From Lachnospiraceae bacterium UBA1721 (lineage in GTDB: Bacteria > Bacillota > Clostridia > Lachnospirales > Lachnospiraceae): a stretch of DNA of 49,034 nucleotides. Position numbers and translations under genes: made by a program. Of this stretch, positions 42,926-49,034 are shown piece after piece. Position 1 is the stretch's first letter; each line of letters opens with the position of its first letter. Under the pieces are notes generated by a model. It ran no database searches, was not told the origin of the DNA, and was given only the letters and a program-made list of their open reading frames with translations. The stretch lies in the NCBI GenBank assembly GCA_002317155.1, contig DCIR01000063.1:1-49034 (forward strand), written 5' to 3'.

Positions 42926-45900
42926 TTAAGACTGAAGCTTAAGTATCTGCATATCCTTCAACAATTTCTCTGTAAGGCTAAGCACCACTGCTTCATCCTT
43001 CTCAACCAGTTTTTCTTTTTCGTACTTATATGTAATGCATGGCTTGCCATAAGGAGTAAACACAGGAATATTCTTATGGCTAGTGATAAACTCAGGAATC
43101 TTAGCCGCATCAATCTTCGCATCAGGCTTGAATGTGAAAATAATCTGTCCATCGCGGCTGCGTACCTCGAGCATATCAAGATTGTGCGCAGCTGCTCTGA
43201 TAAGAGCTATTCGTAACAGGTTTTCCGCAGGTGCGGGTACTGCTCCATAGCGATCCAGCAGCTCATCACGCATAGCATCACGCTCCTTATCGGTCTCGAT
43301 GCCTGCAATTCTCTTATACATATCAAGCTTTTGCTCTTCGTTCGCAATATATTCTGCAGGAATATAAGCATCTGCATCCACGTTTACTACAGTACTGAAG
43401 TTTTCCTCGATATGAATACCCTTGAGCTTGGAAACCTCCTCATTGAGCATCTTGCAGTACAGCTCATATCCGACAGCTTCCATATGTCCATGCTGCGTCT
43501 TACCCAACAGATTACCGGCACCTCTGATTTCGAGGTCTCTCATAGCAATCTTAAATCCACTTCCCAAATCAGTGAACTCCTTGATAGCCTCGAGTCTCTT
43601 CTCAGCGACCTCAGTCAGTACCTTATCTCTCTTATACATCAAAAATGCATAGGCTATTCTGTTAGAACGTCCTACACGACCTCTCAGCTGATAGAGCTGC
43701 GACAGGCCCATCTTGTCGGAATCCTGAATGATAAGTGTATTAACATTGGAAATATCCATACCTGTTTCGATGATTGTAGTCGATACAAGCACATCGATAT
43801 CTCCGTTAATGAAATCATACATTATATTTTCCAGCTCTCGCTCCTGCATCTGTCCATGTGCAAATGCAACCTCTGCATTAGGAACAAGCGACTGGATATG
43901 TGCCGCAACATCGGCAATCATATTTACCCTGTTATAGACAAAATATACCTGACCGCCGCGGGCAAGCTCACGTGTAATTGCCTCTCTGACAATCTCTTCG
44001 TTGTATTCACACACAAATGTCTGAATCGGAAGTCGATCGCTGGGAGCCTCAGTAAGAAGGCTCATATCTCTTATTCCGACCAAGCTCATATGAAGAGTAC
44101 GGGGAATAGGTGTCGCACTAAGTGTCAGTACATCAATATTCTCACGAAGCTTCTTAATCTTTTCCTTATGTGTAACACCGAATCTTTGCTCCTCATCGAT
44201 AATAAGTAGACCGAGATCCTTAAACTGAACATCCGCAGAAAGAAGTCTGTGGGTACCGATTACAATATCAACCATACCCTTTTTAAGATCAGTAATAGCC
44301 TGCTTAATCTCTGAAGGAGACCTGAATCTGCTGAGCAGCTCCACTCTTACAGGGAAGTCCTTCATTCTCTGCGCAAAAGTATTGTAATGCTGCTGTGCCA
44401 GAATGGTAGTAGGCACGAGATATGCCACCTGCTTATTTTCCTGAACTGCCTTAAATGCCGCTCTGATTGCGATCTCAGTCTTTCCAAATCCTACATCGCC
44501 GCAGATAAGTCGATCCATGATTCGATTGCTCTCCATGTCGGCCTTAGTATCTGCGATGGCACTCTTCTGATCCTCCGTCTCCTCGTAAGGGAAGAGTTCC
44601 TCGAATTCCTTCTGCCATACTGTATCCTGACCATATGAGAATCCGGCTGCCTGCTGTCTCTTGGCGTATAACTCGACCAAATCCTGAGCAACACCAACGG
44701 CAGACTCTCTTACCTTTGTCTTGGTCTTCTCCCATTCTTTGGTTCCGAGCTTATTAATCTTGGGAACCTTCTCCGCATCTGCCGAGGCATACTTCTGAAT
44801 CGCATCAAGTTCGGTCGCAAGTACATAAAGTACTCCGCCTTCTCTGTATTCAAGGCGAATATAATCTCTTACAATTCGTCCTGATTCTACCTTCTCAATC
44901 CCCTTATATACACCCAGGCCGTAGCTCTCATGAACCACATAATCGCCCGGCTTAAGATCATCCAGAGCATTTATTTTCTGACCGGTAAGGGATGCCTTTC
45001 TGCGCTTTTTCTTACGCTCAGCACCGAATATATCTGTCTCCGCCAATACAACAAACTTAATCAGCGGATACTCAAATCCTTTTGAAATACGACCATAGAC
45101 AATCAGAACCTCTCCCTTAACAATCTCTCGGTCGGGGTTCTCTGAATATGCCGCAGGTATTCCTATGTTGGTCATCTCCTCAGCCAGACGCTTTGCTCTG
45201 GTTCTTGAGGGTGACAGCAAAATAACCTGATATTTCTTTTTGTTAAAGCCTTCGAGATCTCTCGAAAGAGCATCAAAGCTTCCGTTATAGGACGCAGTAT
45301 TTCTGGCTCCTATATCATATCTGTATCCGGCATTAAAATAGCCGGTTCCGCCATCCAGTGTCGCTATTGAGAATACTTTATTCTTGGTCAGCTTGGAAGC
45401 GATTTCCTCGCCACTGTAAAGCAGACTCAACTGTCCGGGAAGGCAATATCCCTTTTCAAGTCTATGTCCATAGCTTTCTGCAAATTCGATCTCGATTGCC
45501 TCTGCCTGTTCCTTAAGTCTGGAGGGCTCTTCCACGAAAACATAAGCATCCCCACCTGTCATATCTGCGATATGTTCAGGAAGCGACTGCAGTATCGTAT
45601 CCTCACTGTCTTCATAGAAATACTTTATATAGCTTTCAAGATTAACATGCATGGAGAGTTCAAGTGTCTGCTCTCTGAGCTCGTTAATCATTGTCTTAAG
45701 TCTATGAGCTTCCTCGGTTTTGAAAAGTTTTCTTAACTTCTCCTCCTGAACGGCAGCCTCCTCACAGATTTTGTCTATGCCGTCCTTAAGCTCTTCCGGT
45801 GTCATGATAAATTCAGTCGCCGGATATATCGTTATCTCATCCAGAGGTTCCATCGAACGCTGAGTCAGTACATCAAAGCTCTTGATAGCTTCAACCTCAT

Positions 45901-46489
45901 CACCCCATAGCTCAAGTCTGTACGGATTATCCTCTGTCAGATCGAAAATGTCTATAATATCACCGCGGATAGAAAACTGTCCGGGCTCCTCAACCTGCGG
46001 AACCTTAGAATATCCCAGCGAAACAAGCTGCTTGGCAAGTCTCCTCTGATTGAGTTCATCACCACCTGCAATCTCAATAACTGCCGCATCTCTGTCGGAT
46101 ACAGCTATAGGTGTCATAAGTGCAGCATAAGTGGTGATAATAGTAACCGGCTTTCCCTCAAGGAGCTTACGCATGGTAATGATACGCTCTCTAGTGAGCT
46201 CATTGCCGTGTATATCTGCCTGAAAGAAAATCAGATCCTTAGCCGGATAATAGCAGGCATTAGGATCATAAAAAAGATACTCTTCCCACAGCTCTCTTGC
46301 GCGCAGATCATCATAGGTGACAATAAGTGTTACCCTGCTGTCACCCGCAATTGCTTTGATCATGTGAAGCTTCTGAGCTTCTACACAACCTGTAAGCGAT
46401 ATAATTTCGCTTCCCTTTATTCTTTTTACAGCATCTTTAATGCTTTGATAATCCGCAAGTTCTTCAAGCGGTGAGAATAATGCTTTCAT
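42926..46489 (-). CDS. mfd: Transcription-repair coupling factor
   Basis: An 1187-residue, full-length Mfd. It has UvrB-like N-terminal domains, the RNA-polymerase-interacting CarD-like module (LKPGDYVVHESYGLGVYKG, near residue 510), and a RecG-like SF2 translocase with Walker A CGDVGFGKTEIA (near 664), DEEQRFG (near 763) and the later TGMDISNVNTLIIQDSDKMG and QLRGRVGRS motifs, plus a C-terminal UvrA-binding TRCF domain. It removes stalled RNA polymerase and recruits UvrA. It lies 30 bases after pth, the common pth-mfd order. There is no clear ribosome site before the start. Confidence 0.97.
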   Translation of the reverse strand: MKALFSPLEELADYQSIKDAVKRIKGSEIISLTGCVEAQKLHMIKAIAGDSRVTLIVTYDDLRARELWEEYLFYDPNACYYPAKDLIFFQADIHGNELTRERIITMRKLLEGKPVTIITTYAALMTPIAVSDRDAAVIEIAGGDELNQRRLAKQLVSLGYSKVPQVEEPGQFSIRGDIIDIFDLTEDNPYRLELWGDEVEAIKSFDVLTQRSMEPLDEITIYPATEFIMTPEELKDGIDKICEEAAVQEEKLRKLFKTEEAHRLKTMINELREQTLELSMHVNLESYIKYFYEDSEDTILQSLPEHIADMTGGDAYVFVEEPSRLKEQAEAIEIEFAESYGHRLEKGYCLPGQLSLLYSGEEIASKLTKNKVFSIATLDGGTGYFNAGYRYDIGARNTASYNGSFDALSRDLEGFNKKKYQVILLSPSRTRAKRLAEEMTNIGIPAAYSENPDREIVKGEVLIVYGRISKGFEYPLIKFVVLAETDIFGAERKKKRRKASLTGQKINALDDLKPGDYVVHESYGLGVYKGIEKVESGRIVRDYIRLEYREGGVLYVLATELDAIQKYASADAEKVPKINKLGTKEWEKTKTKVRESAVGVAQDLVELYAKRQQAAGFSYGQDTVWQKEFEELFPYEETEDQKSAIADTKADMESNRIMDRLICGDVGFGKTEIAIRAAFKAVQENKQVAYLVPTTILAQQHYNTFAQRMKDFPVRVELLSRFRSPSEIKQAITDLKKGMVDIVIGTHRLLSADVQFKDLGLLIIDEEQRFGVTHKEKIKKLRENIDVLTLSATPIPRTLHMSLVGIRDMSLLTEAPSDRLPIQTFVCEYNEEIVREAITRELARGGQVYFVYNRVNMIADVAAHIQSLVPNAEVAFAHGQMQERELENIMYDFINGDIDVLVSTTIIETGMDISNVNTLIIQDSDKMGLSQLYQLRGRVGRSNRIAYAFLMYKRDKVLTEVAEKRLEAIKEFTDLGSGFKIAMRDLEIRGAGNLLGKTQHGHMEAVGYELYCKMLNEEVSKLKGIHIEENFSTVVNVDADAYIPAEYIANEEQKLDMYKRIAGIETDKERDAMRDELLDRYGAVPAPAENLLRIALIRAAAHNLDMLEVRSRDGQIIFTFKPDAKIDAAKIPEFITSHKNIPVFTPYGKPCITYKYEKEKLVEKDEAVVLSLTEKLLKDMQILKLQS

Positions 46490-46519
46490 AAAATAGACTA
46501 CTTTTTCTTTATGTGAAAA

Positions 46520-47092
46520 TTACTTTTTCTTAACGTTAAATCTGTTCATTGCTACATCAACGCCCTGCGACATTATGGTTTTAACCGCTGCCGCCGCATT
46601 GGCGATTGCTTCAGAATACTCTTCAGCATGCTCCTTGTCAATGCTTCCAAGCACATGAGCCGCCAGGTCTGCTCCGGCTCTTTTTGCTCCGACACCCACA
46701 CGTACTCTGGGGAATATCTCACTGCTAAGGTGCAGAATTATATTTTTAAGACCGTTATGTCCACCGGCACTTCCCTTAGGTCTGACTCTTAACTGACCAA
46801 CGTCCAAATCAATGTCGTCAGATATTACAATCAGCTCCGAAGAAGGATCTACCTTGTAGAAATCAATAACCTCTCTGACACTTTCGCCGCTAAGATTCAT
46901 ATATGTCTGCGGCTTAACAAGAACAACCTTCTCGCCGTCAATCATTCCTTTTCCGACCAGTGCCTTATGCTTTTTTTCAGCTACGGATATTCCTGCTTCT
47001 TCTGCCAAAACATCGATAACCTTAAAGCCGGCATTGTGCCTTGTATTTTCATATTCCCTGCCCGGATTACCGAGTCCCACAATAATATACAT
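46520..47092 (-). CDS. pth: Peptidyl-tRNA hydrolase
   Basis: A 190-residue Pth of normal length. It has IVGLGNPGREYENTRHNAGF with the catalytic His, KPQTYMNLSGESV, and SDDIDLDVGQLRVRPKGSAGGHNGLK. It recycles peptidyl-tRNA. The start MYIIVGLGNPG follows GAGGA; an in-frame ATG 78 bases further upstream would translate a strong hairpin and is rejected. It is first in the pth-mfd-hydrolase group. Confidence 0.96.
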   Translation of the reverse strand: MYIIVGLGNPGREYENTRHNAGFKVIDVLAEEAGISVAEKKHKALVGKGMIDGEKVVLVKPQTYMNLSGESVREVIDFYKVDPSSELIVISDDIDLDVGQLRVRPKGSAGGHNGLKNIILHLSSEIFPRVRVGVGAKRAGADLAAHVLGSIDKEHAEEYSEAIANAAAAVKTIMSQGVDVAMNRFNVKKK

Positions 47093-47123
47093 ACCAATCC
47101 TCACATCTATGTCATAAATGTTC

Positions 47124-47168
47124 GAAGCGTCCAGAAACTGTGGTATAAGCCATCGTCCTGAACGCTTC
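47124..47168 (-). promoter_or_regulatory. Strong hairpin in the pth leader
   Basis: An 11-bp stem (47124-47134 with 47158-47168, one G-U pair on the minus strand), with TGG/CCA inside the loop region. It lies between the ABC permease stop and pth. It is not followed by a T tract, so a leader structure or processing site is as likely as a terminator. Confidence 0.5.
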
Positions 47169-47193
47169 ATAATAACAATCTATAAATCTAAAA

Positions 47194-48168
47194 TTATACT
47201 CCTGATGATCTGTCGTCCTTCTTAACACCGTTAAGTGCGATTCTTGAAGCGACTACAAAAATAACACAGAACAAAATCAGAATACCCCATGTGAGGAGAA
47301 GATGTCCGGGAGATCCAGCATACATATCTGCTGCATTCTCTCTCGCATGATGTCCGCATTCTGAAGTATCAATTACAACCTTAGAAGTATCAACTGCAAG
47401 TGTAACAGGGTCAATCTTAATAGAATTAGGTTCGATTGTAGCCTGTGACATATCAATCATGAAACGGCTTTCAAGTGTTTCAAGTCCACAGATAGCACCG
47501 ATTGATTCATTACCCCAACGGCTAACCATGAGCCATGAGAACACCTTACCAACACCTTCCATCTCGAAAAGGCTTCCTGAGAAAATAAGCTGTGCAATAA
47601 GGATGTAAGGAGTAAGTGTACTTCCTGTCTCTGCCTTCTTGATAAAGCTTGAAAGTACAAGTCCCATAAGGTCAGCTGCATAGGTAAGAAGAAGCATGCT
47701 GATGAAAATCTCAACGATAGCGCCAACAGAACCGTTGAAAATAAGTCCGTACTCGAGCATATCATTGCCATAAACCAAAGCTGCAATAGGGAATGCTGCA
47801 GTCATGATTATAGACTGAAGTGCGCAAAGGAAAAACTGTACAATCGCTCTTGATGCAACATAGGGTCCAAGGCTTAAGCCCGAATCAATATCACGCTTGA
47901 TATTTTTTCTGATACTTACCATTGTCTGCGCAGTATTGAAAAGTCCTGCCCAAATAGCTGCACTGACAATAACGAATACGCTGGGCTGAGTTCCCTCGTA
48001 GTCCACGAACATATTCTTACCGGTTATCCATACGATAATAACATCTGCAAGAATAGGGAACAAAAGTGAAACGATAATGCCCTTCTTGTCTCTGAACAAA
48101 AGCTTCAGATATGTGTTCATCTGAATCTGAAACTGCTTATTAACTGAAATTACTCTTCCTTCAGCCAT
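47194..48168 (-). CDS. ABC-2 type transporter permease
   Basis: A 324-residue membrane protein with about six hydrophobic segments, including IVSLLFPILADVIIVWITG, VFVIVSAAIWAGLFNTAQTM and LLLTWGILILFCVIFVVAS. An extracellular loop lies between the last two (about residues 225-290). It fits the permease half of ABCG-like or ABC-2 exporters; the following substrate is unknown. GGAGG lies before the start. It starts 3 bases after the ATPase gene and should form a transporter with it. Confidence 0.85.
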   Translation of the reverse strand: MAEGRVISVNKQFQIQMNTYLKLLFRDKKGIIVSLLFPILADVIIVWITGKNMFVDYEGTQPSVFVIVSAAIWAGLFNTAQTMVSIRKNIKRDIDSGLSLGPYVASRAIVQFFLCALQSIIMTAAFPIAALVYGNDMLEYGLIFNGSVGAIVEIFISMLLLTYAADLMGLVLSSFIKKAETGSTLTPYILIAQLIFSGSLFEMEGVGKVFSWLMVSRWGNESIGAICGLETLESRFMIDMSQATIEPNSIKIDPVTLAVDTSKVVIDTSECGHHARENAADMYAGSPGHLLLTWGILILFCVIFVVASRIALNGVKKDDRSSGV

Positions 48169-48171
48169 TTA

Positions 48172-49034
48172 CTAATTTCCTCCCATCAGGTACTTGCTTC
48201 CGTCAACATCCTGATTAATCTTTTCATACATCTGCTGATATTCCTTGATTCCGTAATACTGCTTTGCTTCCTGAGGAGAGCCTGCAAATGAAAGGCGTCC
48301 TACATTGTTAAACTTACGAAGCATAATTACCTGGTCAAACATATCAAGTTCACTTACGTCGTGAATGATAACAAGGATAGTCTTGGGATTTTCCTTGTCA
48401 TGAGCCATGTTCTGAAGAATAGAGAACATGTTCTTCTTATTACCGGGATCAAGACCTGCATCGGGCTCATCCATGAAGAATACACGACGGTCTGAAATCA
48501 TGGTCATCATGATATGAACACGTCTCTTCTCACCACCTGAGCAGTTAGCAATAAGGCTCTTCTGCTTGGGAGTCATTCCAAACTTACCGATGAGTGTATC
48601 AACTGCTTCCTTACGCTCTTTTCTGGTGTAGTCGTAAAGATAGAACTCTGCACTCTGATTGATCTGCTCTAATACGGTAAGGCTGGGATAAAATACAGTA
48701 TCCTGAGTAACGATACCGATTGTATCCTTAAGTCTCTTAGCATTGGCGATCAAATCCTGACCGTCCATAGTTACTCGACCTGTAACACCATCAGGATGTG
48801 AGGCATTCAGAATATCCATGAGAGTGGTCTTACCAGCACCCGCAGTACCAAGTAATGCGATGAGTGAACCTTCCTCAATATTAAGTCTAATATTCTTAAG
48901 AAGCTCTACTTCGCCGGGACCGTGGGTGTTCTTAACTTTTTTTGACTGTATATCCGCCTGTATCAAATAATTGCGCTGCATCTGAGGCTGTGCCTGCTGT
49001 GCAGGATAACCGGGCTGTGCCTGAGGCTGTGCTG
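48172..49034 (-). CDS. ABC transporter ATP-binding protein (5' end beyond the window)
   Basis: A partial gene; 287 codons are visible and the frame stays open to the right edge. The ATPase domain has Walker A LLGTAGAGKTTLMD, Q-loop GIVTQDTVF, signature NCSGGEKRRVH, Walker B VFFMDEPDAGLD and H-loop VIIHDVSELD. Upstream of M at 48981 the frame encodes a Gln/Pro/Ala-rich linker (AQPQAQPGYPAQQAQPQ), so that Met is probably internal and another N-terminal domain lies outside the window; FHA domains are common in this position in related transporters. It powers the adjacent permease. Confidence 0.88.
   Translation of the reverse strand, partial: AQPQAQPGYPAQQAQPQMQRNYLIQADIQSKKVKNTHGPGEVELLKNIRLNIEEGSLIALLGTAGAGKTTLMDILNASHPDGVTGRVTMDGQDLIANAKRLKDTIGIVTQDTVFYPSLTVLEQINQSAEFYLYDYTRKERKEAVDTLIGKFGMTPKQKSLIANCSGGEKRRVHIMMTMISDRRVFFMDEPDAGLDPGNKKNMFSILQNMAHDKENPKTILVIIHDVSELDMFDQVIMLRKFNNVGRLSFAGSPQEAKQYYGIKEYQQMYEKINQDVDGSKYLMGGN

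Noticed and set aside
43331..44209. A 292-codon plus-strand frame inside mfd
   Set aside because: Antisense to the translocase domain of mfd with shadow-type composition; no promoter or ribosome site.
46520..47170. Longer pth reading frame starting at 47170
   Set aside because: It would translate a strong leader hairpin; the internal ATG at 47092 has GAGGA and matches the family N-terminus.
1..49034. Prophage, integrative element or insertion sequence
   Set aside because: No integrase, transposase, terminal repeats or phage genes are seen; gene order in several blocks is conserved chromosomal synteny.

Overview
The window reads as chromosomal DNA of an anaerobic low-to-mid GC Gram-positive Clostridia, most like Lachnospiraceae (Butyrivibrio/Pseudobutyrivibrio type). 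The pointers are two type III glutamine synthetases, a fused AccD-AccA carboxyltransferase, IreB-RuvX-DUF1292-RNase J synteny, RicF/YlbF, a class B sortase with an SPKTG substrate, and no outer-membrane genes. I see no rRNA, tRNA, CRISPR array, insertion sequence or phage gene. Most genes lie on the minus strand.

Layout by coordinate. (1) 1-4.95 kb: tandem paralogous glnN genes, each with its own promoter; the distal one has a long structured leader. (2) 5.0-11.2 kb: an eight-gene operon ireB-ruvX-DUF1292-rnj-ylbF-(MltG-like stub)-trmR-trhP, echoing the Bacillus yrzL-yrrK-yrzB-yrrL-yrrM-yrrN/O order; its last two genes fit wobble uridine (mo5U34) tRNA modification. (3) 11.2-18.7 kb: mtaB, a divergent HPr-like gene without the PTS histidine, and a prmA-(CobL-like relic)-rsmE-nifS-thiI operon for translation-apparatus and tRNA-thiolation modification. 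(4) 18.8-27.3 kb: a fatty-acid or polyketide-type operon, flavoprotein-plsC-acp-KS/pseudo-KS-fabG-fabZ-fabD-accDA. (5) 27.4-42.9 kb: an accessory cell-surface and signalling region with a membrane-anchored cohesin fused to a dead ABC ATPase domain, a diguanylate cyclase, a D,D-carboxypeptidase, a TPR membrane protein, an operon of dockerin-like giant protein, SPKTG wall protein and sortase B, a double-HTH regulator and an alpha/beta hydrolase. (6) 42.9-49.0 kb: mfd and pth, then an ABC-2 permease and an ATPase that runs off the right edge.

The strongest unusual items are: a cohesin-TM-pseudo-ABC-ATPase protein near a dockerin-like secreted protein and a sortase pair; a fused ketosynthase whose second half has lost all catalytic residues, like a chain length factor, in an operon with no visible enoyl reductase; a structured glnN leader with four GTCAGTCA elements inside a perfect 10-bp closing stem; a precorrin-methyltransferase-like protein stripped of its SAM motif and away from any cobalamin genes; and a 14-bp perfect dyad between a surface operon and its divergent regulator. 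All functional statements rest on motif reading by eye; no database search was run.
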